Part shown: in pieces, positions 34,701 to 47,321 of the stretch | Numbering within the stretch: the stretch's first letter is position 1 | Layout of the letters: the number at the start of each line of letters is the position of its first letter | DNA from: Epiperipatus broadwayi | Taxonomy: Eukaryota; Onychophora; Udeonychophora; Euonychophora; Peripatidae | Assembly (NCBI GenBank): GCA_028023455.1 | Contig: JAQFVV010001003.1 | Span: 62,001-126,000, forward strand | Direction: 5' to 3' | DNA length: 64,000 nucleotides | Position numbers and translations under genes: made by a program | Notes under the pieces: generated by a model | Told to the model about the DNA's origin: nothing | Seen by the model: the letters and a program-made list of their open reading frames with translations, nothing else | The model's database searches: none

Positions 34701-35420
34701 GACTATAACGTTAGTCACTGGGAGAGTATTCATAAATCACAAATAATTTCTTATCACTATTTATATTTTCACACATTGCTATTCTGAAGCCCTGAGATGA
34801 GATCATCATCTAGTAAGAAAAAGGTGGTGAATGGGAATTAATCAGAAAATAATGGCAAAGAAATCTATAATTATTGGTTACTAAGATTTACAAAACTAAA
34901 ATATATGATCGATAGTGTGGTAGAGGTATGGACTTAGATGTTGTTGTTGGGTAAGGAAATAATTTAAGTTTATTCAAATTTTAATTGTAGATTTGATGTT
35001 AGATGAATGGGGAGTGTGCTGAGAGATTTAGTATACATTGATGAATTAAGTTGAGATTCTCCTCTTCTCCAAAAGATTTAATAAAATACTAAGTTATTAT
35101 TAATGTAATATCGCTCTCAGTATTTATTCAATAGAAATTTTATTTGCTTTCTCCATTCATCAAGTATTAATGTAGATAATTACATCAATTATTAGCTGAT
35201 ACTAAGAGAAGTATATAAAGTCTCCATTATAGTTTCAATTTGGTGTTCTGGCATTTCAAAATGTGTTGTCCCATCACCTTCGATCCCGAAGGATTGCACG
35301 TGTGTGTGTGTGTGGAAAGTGGAGGAGTAGCCAGGAGGTTGATACAGGAGGCAGGAGATATTACAATATATATATATATATATGCTGATACAAAGACTTT
35401 CATGGGTTGCTTATATAAAA
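31730..35420. other. no gene seen
   Basis: Mostly AT-rich and featureless. Around 31800-31880 the minus strand reads TTGATAATGACTACAGAATG then AAAACGTTG, reminiscent of the Penelope 3' segment at 44.1 kb but too short to call. A 43-codon frame at 33174-33302 has a balanced composition and no other support. A GTGTGT run and a (TA)n run lie at 35300-35383. Confidence 0.45.
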
Positions 35421-35609
35421 GATATATTCTGTGGGTTCATCTGTGTTAAAATATTTTAAATATTGATATACCAACATTTTGACTTAATCACACAAGTCAT
35501 CTACTAAATTATAAAGGGTAGAAAGATGGTTGTAGAGGTGCAATCACTGATTTGAAAAAAAACATTAAAATTCCACCAATAGCAAAAATATTAAATTAAG
35601 AAGGTTTTT

Positions 35610-36235
35610 TAAAAAAATCTTTCCAAATAGGATGAAGTTTGCATGTATCATCTCACTTCTTGATACAATCTGGCCTTTTAAGTATCTCAATGGCTTCTCT
35701 AATTCTGCATTGGTAGAGATTATCACATCAGGATATAATCCTGGTACTAGAAAAAAAACATTTTATGATCTGAATGTAGAGTATGGAATGAGAGTGCTGA
35801 TGATGATGAGTGTTGTTTAACTGCATTAGCATGCTCACCTCTCCTAACACTGATGCAATGACTACTCACACCTATGTAAGAAGTTTTACAATTTTCACAT
35901 GAGATTTGATAAACACCATGAGATTCAAGAGGGATTGAATCCTTAGGCTTGGTTATTATATTGCTGATCTTTTGATGAGTAGAAAATGTTGTATTTATAT
36001 TATAGCATTTTAATATACACCCAATACTGTCTGTAGTTCTTTTTACATATGGAACACAAATCTTAATAAATGATTTATCATCTTTTTGTTTCTTATTTTG
36101 TTCATTTTGTGCTTGAAATAAGGCATTTTTAATAAATTTATAATTATAAATATTTGCTAATAAAACACTATTAATATGATTTATTTCTTCTTTCAGATGT
36201 GACTTATCTGAAAGGTTAATTGCTCTATTTAAAAG
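35610..36235 (-). pseudogene. Penelope-like linker and GIY-YIG endonuclease, frameshifted
   Basis: In order on the minus strand: a linker (NRAINLSDKSHLKEEINHIN at about 36220-36160, then FIKICVPYVKRTTDSIGCIL), the endonuclease start HGVYQISCENCKTSYIGVSS with the C-x2-C that marks PLE endonucleases and a clear YIG, then VRRGEHANAV. After a frame break comes the closing helix CRIREAIEILKRP and, after a stop, IWKDFF near 35615. REAIEI near the end is a diagnostic PLE block. At least one frameshift near 35760 and a stop near 35660 disable it. Confidence 0.85.
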
Positions 36236-36363
36236 AGTTTTGGTTACATAAACTATCTGAGTTGAGCAATAATGAGAATGTGAATGTAAATATCTGTCTC
36301 TGTGTGTATTCTTTCTATAAATCGAAAAAAGATAAACTATTTGTTGTTCTGGTGACTAAAACT

Positions 36364-36678
36364 TCAAGAAAAGAGAAGTTTTTCATCGGTATCTTTCTCC
36401 ATTGTAAATTTAATATGAGGATGCATATTATTTAAATGTAAGAAAAAATCATCTAAGTTAATTTTTCCATGTTGCCAGATGACAAAAGTGTCATCTATGT
36501 ATCTGACCCAAATAAGAGGTTTTAAAGATGATGATTCTAAAGAACGAGTTTGTATATTTTCCATGAATAAATCATCTATTACTCCTGAGATAGGTGAGAC
36601 TATAGGAGTACCAAAAACTTGTCTGTAATGCAGTCCATTATATATAAAATATGTGTTCAAAAGACAATGTTTAATCAA
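36364..36678 (-). pseudogene. Penelope-like reverse transcriptase, partial
   Basis: Open frame of 104 codons with the Penelope hallmarks: NTYFIYNGLHYRQVFGTPI, then SPISGV (motif B), IDDLFMENI, and motif C intact as VRYIDDTFVIW with both catalytic Asp. LNNMHPHIKFTMEKDTDEKL follows. The Gly-Ser of the usual motif B context reads Val-Ser, a small change. PLE reverse transcriptases are related to telomerase RT and prime from nicked target DNA. Motif A and the fingers are absent because the copy is truncated at about 36690, so the catalytic motif survives but the domain is not functional. The first Met is not the true start. Confidence 0.9.
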
Positions 36679-36799
36679 AGAAATAGTATGTTTTTTTTTT
36701 CAAATCAGTGATTGTAGCACCTCTACAACCATCTTTCTACCTTTTATCACCCAGTAGATGACTTGTATGATCAAGTCAAAATGTCAGTATTGCAACGGT

Positions 36800-37185
36800 C
36801 AAGTTTGAACATTCGGATAACAGAATTCAGAATCCAAGCAAAAGAGACCGAAGCTGACCAGACTAGGACTGTAACATCCCGAGTCCAACCACACATCAAC
36901 TTGTAAGCCAGTATTCCAAGACTCAAGACCCTATGAATGACCACCTTGAAATCACACATAGTATACCTCTTTCCTCACAGCCAACACAGGTCACAGAGAT
37001 GCAATAAGACTCTGATAAATAAAAGAAAGGTCCTTAATTGTCTAAAATATATCACTAATTTAAAGGATTATTAATGCATAGCTTTTAAATGGTTGATTAA
37101 AAGAGCCACATTTCATACATTAAATCATCATAAATAAAAATGACAACGAGTGCAAGGCAAGTCATTATTATTTTATAAAAAATAG
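36800..37185. other. less AT-rich flank of Penelope copy D, no gene seen
   Basis: 36790-36990 is noticeably richer in G+C than the surroundings and carries a 62-codon frame on the minus strand (36959-36771). The frame runs into the Penelope arm and matches nothing I know. It may be the remainder of the Penelope terminal repeat. Confidence 0.4.
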
Positions 37186-37187
37186 GA

Positions 37188-37295
37188 CTTCGAAACAGTG
37201 CGCAGAAAGTTGACGCTCTAAACAAATTACACAAAGATTTTCAAATAATATCTTCTTAAAAACATGAAAATAAGTGCCCACTGTTTCGAAATATT
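37188..37295. repeat. small inverted repeat
   Basis: CTTCGAAACAGTGCGCAG near 37188 pairs with GTGCCCACTGTTTCGAAAT near 37276, loop about 70 bases. Confidence 0.6.
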
Positions 37296-37599
37296 GGCAT
37301 ATAAATATAATAAGCATTTAAAATAAGCAAAGAAATATAGACACAGCCACAGTAATATAATTTTAAATTAGACATTTATAATTTACTTTTAAATGAAAGG
37401 AAAATATAAATTAGATAATTTTAACTTCAACAATATCAAATCTTGATAGCAATTTACATATTATTTTAAGTATTAAATGGATTTAAAATTTTGGTTACAT
37501 TTAGTTTTGCAATTATTTTAAAGAGAGTTAGCTAACTTATAAAAAGATATACACAGAGCTCTGCAGTTTAAAAAATAAAATGGTACCAGTATTATTTAT

Positions 37600-37870
37600 C
37601 TGGACTGCAAGTTCTTGGCTGTAGGCTTGGCGAGTTTGACAGAGGTGGCTGGTGGCATCATCTTTCCAATTCTGTTAGGCTTATCTCTGCTAGTGGCATG
37701 ATGGTGGTTCAGGCATTACAACTAGAGAAAACCCGTTCTCCCTGCAGAGTAACAGCAAAGAAAGGCCCACTTTTAGCCGGACATATTAAACATTAAACAA
37801 CATGGAGACTGGCTGCAATTTTCTCTACAAATGTGGCTGTCCTTCCTTTGTTAAAAATACAGAGTATTTA
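37600..37870. other. G+C-richer island with coding-like frames, unidentified
   Basis: About 270 bp of distinctly less AT-rich DNA. On the minus strand, a good splice-acceptor-like sequence (TTTCTTTGCTGTTACTCTGCAG|GG, near 37741) precedes a frame of 38 codons, including RDKPNRIGKMMPPATSVKLA and KPTAKNLQSR before its stop (about 37605). On the plus strand a different frame also reads well (LDCKFLAVGLASLTEVAGGI). I cannot tell which strand, if either, is coding. A conserved exon, an untranslated exon or the G+C-rich part of an old mobile element are all possible. Confidence 0.3.
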
Positions 37871-37899
37871 TAGCTTTTCATTATCGGAATCTATCGCCT

Positions 37900-39945
37900 C
37901 AAGATTCACTAAACTCAAGAATTTAATTAAATCTTTTCAAATTTATAATCCAGATTTTTAAAATCTTAGATAACTTATGTTAGAAACATCCATAAGCTAT
38001 TATTACAGTTATGATTTTTCATTGCAAACAATGTCCAATTTAGATTTAAAAAATAATTTAATTTTATCTAAGGAGATTTTAATTAGTAAATTTTGAACTA
38101 GTTTTACTTTTTACCGATTCCAGGTGTGGTCGTTAATGACATTTGTTTACAACCAAAAATCTTTTTAATTACTTGACCAGCTTTTATTTTTAATCTTACA
38201 TGTAATGGAAACGCTTTTTATTAAAAACAACCTTTTAACATTTTTTTTAAAACGAAAACCTTTTTAACATATATTTTTTAAATAACTTACAAAAATATTT
38301 TGATATAACTTTTAAATATATTTTTTAGAAACTTTTTCCCTGAAATATATTTAAAACAAGAAATCTTTTAACAATTTTTAAAGAAACATTTAATATTATT
38401 TTTAGATAACGCCTGTTACATATTTTAGAATCATGTCTTTCTTCTATATAGCACAGATTATATATACACATACGAATTTACAATATTAAACAACAAAATT
38501 AATAATTTACTCTTAACTTAAATAATATAACGAACATTTTTAGAAATATTAAGTAACGTTAGAACGCTATAATTTTACTATTCCTATCTAATTATAGCGT
38601 TGGTTCGCACGTAAATATATAATACTGTTTAGACAGACATGTAAATAGGTTCGAACTTAGCACAGATGAGTGTGTCATTAGGTTTGAAGGTGAAATGATA
38701 GGGCTTGGAAAGTTATCGGTTCAGTATATCAATATTTAAAATATTTTAATATGAATGAACCCACAATATATATATATATATATTGAGAAAGACAGAGTCA
38801 CTCCATATCTTGAATTGATTTATCATTGATGAATTCTGGAATCTAAATACTTTTGTTATAATTAAAATCATTCAGCACATATTTTAATTCAAATTTTCTT
38901 TGTCAAATGTAAGCAAATTTTTTTAACAAATGCGATAATCATGATTGATTTGTTTTAATCCTGATTTCAGTATTACTGTGACTTCCATGGAATTATTGAC
39001 CAAAAATTTAACCCTCCAATACAACACCAATGCATAGTTTGCAATAAGTAGTGACATTTCTATCTTCATTATGAAACTTTAAAAGATAAAAAATAGTACA
39101 CCACACAAAGTGCTCTATATGTAGACTATTAGCAGTTTTGAAGTAAAACATATTTAGCCAATTTCATTTCTATCAGTTCATTTGCTTTCACCATTACTTT
39201 GTGTCTCATTAAATCACAACTAGTTTTTTTTAATATGATATAATACTAATCACTTTCTAAGTTCATGACTGTTTTTATTAATTTTTTATCACATTATAAA
39301 ATAGATAAATAATATCGCACTGAATAAATAATAAATAATCATATTATAGATATGTGTGTAAATCAATCAAAGATCATTTTTCTGTACATTACTCATCACG
39401 CTATTTATAATCCAAAATGGATAGTGAGTAATCTCCCTAAGAAAAAAACACTGCAGTTTTATATTAAGAAAATATTATAAAAGAATACAAATAGAGCTGA
39501 GGACAAACAAAATGTTACAATTAAAATTAATAAAATAAATCTTACTTCAAAATTACTAATTATTTATATATAATACATTTTAATGTATATTAAAATATTA
39601 TATAATTTTTGATTGAATTAAGCAACTTCTAATTTACATATATTAAGTTAGCACATTTATTTGTAATTTTATATTGAACAATTTTCACATTTTGTTATGT
39701 ACAATTAATGGACGTTGCTATTTTAATATCCCATAATGTTATTTACATTTTTTGGATGTAGCATGCACCATCTCTTGGTCAATTTTGGTTGCAATTTTTT
39801 CATTTTATGCTTATTTTGTAGGAAATTCAAAATTTAAATTTTTAGTTCTAAAAATGTCCGCATATAGCATTATACTTTGAAAAATAAATCAATTTTCTTT
39901 GCTCCCTATTGCTGTCTCTTTTTTTCTGATTGGATGCCTGCCAAC
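37900..39945. other. no gene seen
   Basis: AT-rich. 38565-38605 holds a short inverted pair (AACGCTATAATT / AATTATAGCGTT), and 38727-38775 is an inverted match to the left flank of Penelope copy D (35425-35477). Nothing else is supportable. Confidence 0.5.
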
Positions 39946-39959
39946 TCTGGAAATTTTGT

Positions 39960-40395
39960 TGTAGGCATTTCTAAATGACAAAGTCAGAAACCAAAACAAA
40001 ATGATCTACACATTCATAATTGTTTTTGAAGTAAATAAGTATATTTATTGTAATTTTTTACATTCATAAATAAGATTTTACATTACTTTATCAAATATAA
40101 AGTTTGATTCGAAGATTTTTAAATTGTACAAGAAAAATAAGCTTAGGAACGCGATCTGTTCATGACAAGTTGTTGATGACTAATGACTGTAATTTGCATA
40201 TCAGGCATTTCTAAATGACTTAGTCAGAAATAAAAATAAAATGCTTTATGTGATCATAATTGATTTTGAAGTAAATAAATATATCTATGGCAATTTTTTA
40301 CATTCATAAGTAAGATTTTGCATTACTTTATCGTAATATAAAGTTTGATTAAAAAATTTAAATTTTACAAGAAAAATAAGCTTGGGAAAAGTGAT
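39960..40395 (+). repeat. tandem duplication, unit about 241 bp
   Basis: 39962-40140 and 40203-40385 align closely: AGGCATTTCTAAATGAC, GTCAGAAA, TTTTGAAGTAAATAA, TTTTTTACATTCATAA, TATAAAGTTTGATT, CAAGAAAAATAAGCTT. Substitutions and small indels show it is old. No open frame. Confidence 0.9.
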
Positions 40396-40399
40396 CACT

Positions 40400-43300
40400 C
40401 TTGAAGAAAAGTGAATTATGTTGACAGCTACAGAATTGAATAACGACACACAGATTGGTTGAAATGTAATTCTTTTGTTTTACTGCTGGCTATTTTTTAA
40501 ACATTTTTCTTATTTTTTTTTTCAGTTATTAACATTAATTTTAATTTTTTGTTACATTTAACCAATTTGAACCTAAAATTATTCAATTTTTAGAAACTGA
40601 ATTGAAACAATTCTGTGTATTATAGATTAATATTTTAACAATAGAAACCAAGTGGAAATGAAACTGACGAATAATAATTCTCAGATTTAAGTAGTGGACC
40701 AATACAAAAATTAGATAATGATTATATAAGTTGAAGGAAGCAGTTAAGGAGTTAGCTAAATGTCTTTTGAAAAAATTAAAGACAAATTAAACTTTTCAAA
40801 CACATCTTTACCTCAACTAATGATCGACCTTTATGCAAGGATTCATTGTAGCAATTAGTATCCTATACCCACTATTTTGATTCACTACTATGATCTTTAG
40901 AAAAAATTCATGATTTTTTTTTAAAAATCAATCACTCTTTAATAATATTGACGATGTCATAGGATAGTGACTTCATTAAAGATTTGGCAACTGAAAATAA
41001 AATGATTATCTTTACATTAAAAATATTCAGATAGTGTTTATTCATTATACAGTTTACAGTATTCAATTTTGATTACAGATTTAATTATGATTAATGAATT
41101 TATCTAATTTTTATTTAGTGTCCCAGTAATGCAATCAATGCTTTTATTTATGGCATATCCAAAGTAGAGGACATTTTCATCTTTAATGACTTCTAAAAAA
41201 AAATATTTTAAAAAATATATACAGCAACAAAGTGTGCTAATATTAAATTTTAAAATGTATATATTAGCTAAAATAAATTAATTCAATCAATGTTATAGAT
41301 TAAAATTCATATGAACATTATTTTACCTGTGACAAAGATATTATCATCATAAATGTAAAATATAATCATTGTAATAATAAGATATTTTTAAAAAAAATGA
41401 TTTTGTGCATTATGCAGCTAATAATCCATATTAAAAGTCAAAAAGTATACTAAACATAAGTTTAAAATATCCTTTATGCAGTTAATAATAATTATATAAT
41501 CAAAGGCTACTAAACATTAGCTTAAAATATCAAGCATTTTCTCAATTTTAAATCAATAACCATACCATTTGTTTTATTATATTCAAGATAAAAAGCATTT
41601 ATTATAAATGTAAAAAATGCAATATTGACAACAAAACATATGATCATTTACATTATTAAAATTACAGCAATTAACCTACATTACATTTTTATCTATTTTT
41701 TTTACCTAATTTTGACTACATTTATATAAAATTATTAAAGTGCCAAGATGCTGCTTTGAAAAACTAATAGTGTTGCAAAAGAAATATTCAAAAAAATTTT
41801 AAATAGATATTACAAAAAAAAAAAAAAAATTGATTATAGAACATAAAGTGCACCAAAAATTCATCTCATAATGTGCAATGTGTTTAGTTAAATCTTTGTA
41901 CATACTTTATATTAATTTATTGAAGTGTAATTCAGGAAATACTCTATGGCTATGACAGACACAATCTAGTGGATTGTCAATGTTAAAATTATAATGTTTA
42001 AAAAAAATTATAGTTACTAAAATTTATATATACAGGTTATTTACCCACAAGTTAATATGCTTAGTAAAATGCTTATTCATTAACACTTTTTTCAATTTAA
42101 GCATTATTTTTTTATGTTTTTTTCTTAATATAAGGCAACTAATTAATTTCTTCCATAGGAATTCATTATTATTGCTTATTTTATATGTGAAATTTTGATT
42201 TAAAAGCATTTGGGGACAACAAAACTCACAATCCAAGATAAAAGTATACATTTAGCAGTTAGTAATAGAATACAAGTTCACATATAGCACAAGACTCTCT
42301 TTCTTCAGAAGTTTTTGCCTGACCAGTGACAGAACTAGGATAGATGTCAAAGTAGGAATCTTCAGATTTATGAATACTGCCTTTAAGGTAGTATTCTAAC
42401 AAACCAAGTTACTCTGTCAAAGGTAACATTCATTAGCAATTTTATACATTTATCTCCGTGGAAATATTTGATTTCTTCATTTATTTCAATGGCAAACTTT
42501 ATGAGTAATTACTAAACATTATGGAATATCATTACCACAGAAGGTTAACTTGAGGATTATTTAACACTAGCTTATAAATATAGGTCCTGAGTTTTATTTT
42601 TTTTACTCTTTTATGTGTAATATCCCTGCCTTTCTTTTACTGAACATATGTTTGTTAGCACATTCATGTTCTACTTTGAATAATCTATTTTTCATCTTTG
42701 TGCCCATTTAATCATGTTTTTATAATTCATGTTATTATAATAATATATGTTCTTCAACATTCATTTGGTATTTTATAGTTGCAAGTATTTTTGAGCTTGG
42801 CTTTTATAGACATTGGCATTATTCTTAGTGTACTATGATTTTGAAAATGTCTTCTGATATTATATTGCTTAAAAATGTTTTTTAGTTTGTATTCTATCCC
42901 TTACATATATAGATACATTACATTACCTACCATTTTTTATTGTCCATTTAAGGTGTTTTTAATGATAGATGATGTCTAACCAAAAAATAAAAAAACAAGT
43001 GTACATATTCATCAAACTTAGCAACCAAATTAGAAAAAATTGGCAATCAGTATATGGTCAAAACAACTTTCCAAAGTCATAATGGACAACAGTGAGATCT
43101 ATCCTATATAAACACCAAATTGAAAATGCTAAAAATCAAAAACTTCATCTGTATAACGTCATTATGAAAATGGATGCTACATTGGAAATTGATTAAATAA
43201 GCCAATGGAATGTCTAGAAAGAAATATGAATCTAAAGTGGCAAATCATGCCTGTATCAATAAACATATGATCAATTGGAAAAGACATGATATGACAAAGA

Positions 43301-44050
43301 GAGCAAAAGAAAAAAATTGAAATATCTGCTCACATATTTGGAACATCTTCATAGATAAATAGATAAAATTTCTATCCACTGTTGCTTTGACAGAATAATT
43401 TAGTTTGTTAGAGCCCATCTTAAATTCAGCAATTACAAATATTAAATGTTCTATGTTTAACTTACAAGCTAATATTATCACTTGAGGACAGTGACTCCCA
43501 ATAAGGTAGCCAAATAATATACTAACCCATATGCTATTATTAACAATTTAATGCATTTAAAAAGTTTAAATAAAGTTTGAATTTTTCTAAAGATATTTAA
43601 CTGATAATTTTAGTTGATGAAAATAGACCAACATTTAATTTTAAATGCCATAAATATAAACATTCATATACTCATTGCATATATGTATTTACTTCATTTA
43701 TGATATTTGATTCTAGAAACACATAGAAATGCTATCAAAATATGTTTATTTGTTTACAGTTAAACACAATAATTCTATGATATATATGGTAATATATTAA
43801 TTGAATTTTAACGTTTTGTAATTTGTTTCCTATAATGTGACCTAAAAGTCTAAATAAAATTTATAATGTTGCTATATGGTATAATAAATTGAAATAATAG
43901 CTATTTAGTAATATCAAATTACTAGCAATAATTGTTCAAAGATTATTTACTAAGAGGTTAAAAACTAAGCACTTTTCATATAATGCAGCCTCCCTTAAAC
44001 CAAGTATATATTTATCAATGTCTGTATTCCAATTATAATAAAATATATAT
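40400..44050. other. no gene seen
   Basis: Long AT-rich stretch. The minus frames at 42251-42024 and 43481-43245 are rich in Phe/Ile/Leu/Lys and unsupported. A short palindrome AATACTGCCTTTAAGGTAGTA lies near 42375. Confidence 0.5.
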
Positions 44051-44055
44051 AATTA

Positions 44056-44343
44056 TTCAAAACAATACAATAATTAATACAGTAAAAATATTTTAAAAAC
44101 AAATATATACTACAATTTAATAGAAATACTTTCAACCGTCTATGTAGTTGTTATCAACTAGATTCAAACTGTATTACAAAAAGCCGTTACAAATGTAAAC
44201 AAAAAGAAATACGTCATACGACAATTTTCCCACAAATTATTAATAACGACTACATAGATAGTTGAAACTACTTCTATTAAATTGTGATATATATTTGTTT
44301 TTAAAATACTTTTACTGTATTAATTATTGTATTGTTTTGAATA
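44056..44343 (-). mobile_element. Penelope-like 3' end as a fold-back (copy E)
   Basis: Arms of about 97 bp (44056-44152 and 44246-44343) are near-perfect reverse complements. Each carries AACAATACAATAATTAATAC at its outer edge and GAAAGTATTTCTATTAAATT or its variant inside. Read on the minus strand, the interior has NLWEN next to the arm, like the ELWE(S/I) ends of the other copies, then about 80 bp of 3' segment. The GAAAGTAxTTCTAT motif matches copies A and C. So this is essentially only the terminal repeat and last codons of the element, mirrored. Confidence 0.65.
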
Positions 44344-44349
44344 TATACA

Positions 44350-47315
44350 TATATGATAATAATACTTCAATGTTTATTTATAATCTAAGAAACTATTCAA
44401 AGTGACATTTGTTAAATAAAATTAAAAAATCAACAAATTTTATGTGTTTGATATGTTTACAATAGTCTCATTTATTATTTAATTTATATATATAAATTCC
44501 ACTCTCAATTGGATAAATATTTTCATAATTTTAATTTTAGCAAAGCTTTTTTATGATAGAAATGAAGGAGGGGAAATCTACGTTATTGATAATTTGACGT
44601 TGCAATCAAATCCAATTTTATTTTGTAATATTTAGCTTTTTTTTATAAATATTATTTGTTTTCATTTTTGATTATATTTATTAAAATTTAAAAAAATTAA
44701 TGCTATCATTATAAGTTAGTCAACTTTTACAACTATTCTTTCTTTTTGTTTGAATTGCCTGTTTTTATTTATTTATACAAAATCTATATATGTTCTATAA
44801 AATTATGGCAACACATTAAACATAGTCTGAAAAATAATATATATTATAACCAGAATTAGAGATGAATCGGTAGCAATATAAACCATAGAGATCAGCTAAA
44901 TCTCATGCTAAACATAGCAATATAATAGTTTTAATATATATCTAATCTTACGAGCAACTGAATATCTAGGCTAGCTATTATATACTGCTTTATGTGATAA
45001 ATACATGAAGACAGATGCAAATGTGGAGGAGTGTTCTGATGCAATCTCTTTTTAATACATATCTTAAAATATTACGCAGCACATTACACAAAAAAGGTTA
45101 GGTTACGTCAAATCTACTTCATCACACCAATTTTTCTTAAGCGTGTAATATCTTCTAAACAAAACAAAGTTCTCTTTAATTAATTTAATCTTATAATTAA
45201 AACAATTCTTTTAAATAATCAGATCTTATGCAGAACAATTCTTGCTATAAAATAATTCAGATCTTATAAGTAACACAATTTTTCTAAAATATTTTGAACT
45301 TAGAAGATATAATTTTTTATTAAAATAATTATGACAATCAAATCTCAGAGTTCTTTCAGTAATAAATTGTTTAATAATCAATAATCTTATTCTTCTTTTA
45401 TTTCTTAAAAACCAACCAATAATGTGATCTTAGTGATAAATAATAACAAAAAGATATGATTTTTCCTTTAAGATCATATTTTGACAAATAAAATATGTAT
45501 TAAATTTAAAATTAAACATAAAAACTCATATTGAAAAATTATTATAATCTACTAGAATAACATTTGTGATATTATGAGTATAAAAATGGATTTTATTGCT
45601 ATCCCAATATCATTCCAATAAGTTTTTTCTAAATCTTATACCAAATAAAAATAATCTTATAATCTTAACTCAAGATGAATAAATTAAAGTGATCTTATAA
45701 TAGATGAGTAAAATGATCTTATTTTAATTTAAAATAAATAAAATAATCTTCTATATTGATGTTATCTTAAAATCAACAATATAATTTAATAAAGTGACTT
45801 TATATCATATTTTTTGTACTGTCAATGTCTATGTGTGTGATGTCAATGTCTATGTGTGTGATGGTTAGATTTCTGAGGAGTCAGAAGATGGTTAAAAAGA
45901 TAAGGAATCATAAATTAATAATTAAAATAATATTTATTGATATTTATGACAGGGAAAAGCAAACATTAAGTTATTTAATAAACTTTATAAATTTCAAAAT
46001 GCCCCAGACAAAAAATATAAATTATTTAAAATACTAATAAAAATAACCAGCAAATCAGAATATCTTAATAAAACTTTTACAACTTCAATAACGTTCTCAC
46101 TTTCGAATAAACACACTTTCTATTATATAGTTCCTGTGTAAAATATATTCAATAATTTTAAAATCTTGCCAATCTTTAATAATGATGAATTTTGAAAACA
46201 ATATATAAATATTTTTATAGTCACATGAACAACTATAAATTTAATAACAAAACCTATTTTATCAGGTTTTAAAACATCTAGTTATGCAGGCTAGGTATAT
46301 CAATAAGATCTATACATCAACAACACTATGATTTGTTAAGAGTACAAATGAAGGCATGGTTGGCATCACACATCACCTTTAAAACATAAGAAAACCTAAG
46401 TTAAATACATGGTTGAGCATCACACATGTCTTTAAATAAATATATCACCTAAGTATACATCAAGGGATTGAAAAAGAAGAGGCAAAAAAAGATGATGGCA
46501 TAAACATAGATAAGCAATTGCACAAAAATCCATAATAAGCTAGGACCTTGTATCTAGTTATAAAAATAGAATAAATTGTCAGAGAGGGGTATTGTCTATT
46601 TATAGCATTACATGCTTCATATCACAAAGATATAATAAACTCACTGGCATAATAAACAATATATAAAATATGGATAGTACCACTATCTCCTATAAAAACA
46701 ACAAATAACTGATGTATAAAAACAATAAAATAAGGAAAATATAGAAAAATATATCTAAGCATATAAAATTATGCCAAAAATAATTCAGTAATAAAAATAT
46801 ACACTTTTTGAACACTTCCAAACATAATTCACATCCTAAATAACTCCAAAAAGAGAACATTTATAATAGACTTGAAAATTTAATTACTCTGGTAATATTC
46901 TCTGAACTTAACATGAAAATGCATGTTAAGCCCACACATAAAATCATACAGAGAAAATAAAATGATTACAATACATGTAAAAATAAATATTAAAACTAAA
47001 TATTTATACCTATTTATCAAATAAAATAAACAGTTGTTAATTTTTGCTTTTAACACCATGACACAGACTGTAATAGAATAAAAGTCTATGGCCACCCTAA
47101 AGACTTTATATGATTTCTGAACAACATTGAATATTAAATCAATAAACAGTAATTAACATTAAAGATAATCAGAAATTTAAATTACTGACACAAATAAGAT
47201 AGCCATTCTAAATAAATGATATAGATTAACTAAGTAAAAGATGAGCCTAAAGATAGCATATACTTTAAATAATATGTTAACAATAACATAATAAGCATTG
47301 TATTTTTTTAATAAT
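44350..47315. other. no gene seen; cluster of AATCTTAT words
   Basis: Between 45185 and 45790 the word ATCTTA (mostly ATCTTAT) recurs about ten times at irregular spacing. At 45820-45862 a 21-bp unit GTCAATGTCTATGTGTGTGAT is directly duplicated. No gene is supported; the frame at 45825-46037 begins inside that duplication and is chance. Confidence 0.4.
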
Positions 47316-47321
47316 ACACTA

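Larger units (their letters stand above)
35425..36795 (-). mobile_element. Penelope-like element with inverted terminal arms (copy D)
   Basis: The most complete Penelope copy in the window, read on the minus strand: palm part of reverse transcriptase (36678-36364), linker with several frame breaks, GIY-YIG endonuclease (about 35925-35610), 3' segment. It is bounded by inverted arms of about 93-103 bp: 35471-35564 is the reverse complement of about 36688-36790, with a few differences. An outer extension of the left arm (35425-35477, containing TGTGGGTTCAT..AATATTTTAAATATTGATATA) recurs inverted at 38727-38775. The N-terminal half of the RT, including the motif A Asp, is missing: the 5' arm joins straight into the middle of the RT. 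So the copy is 5'-truncated yet still has both inverted arms. Confidence 0.85.
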
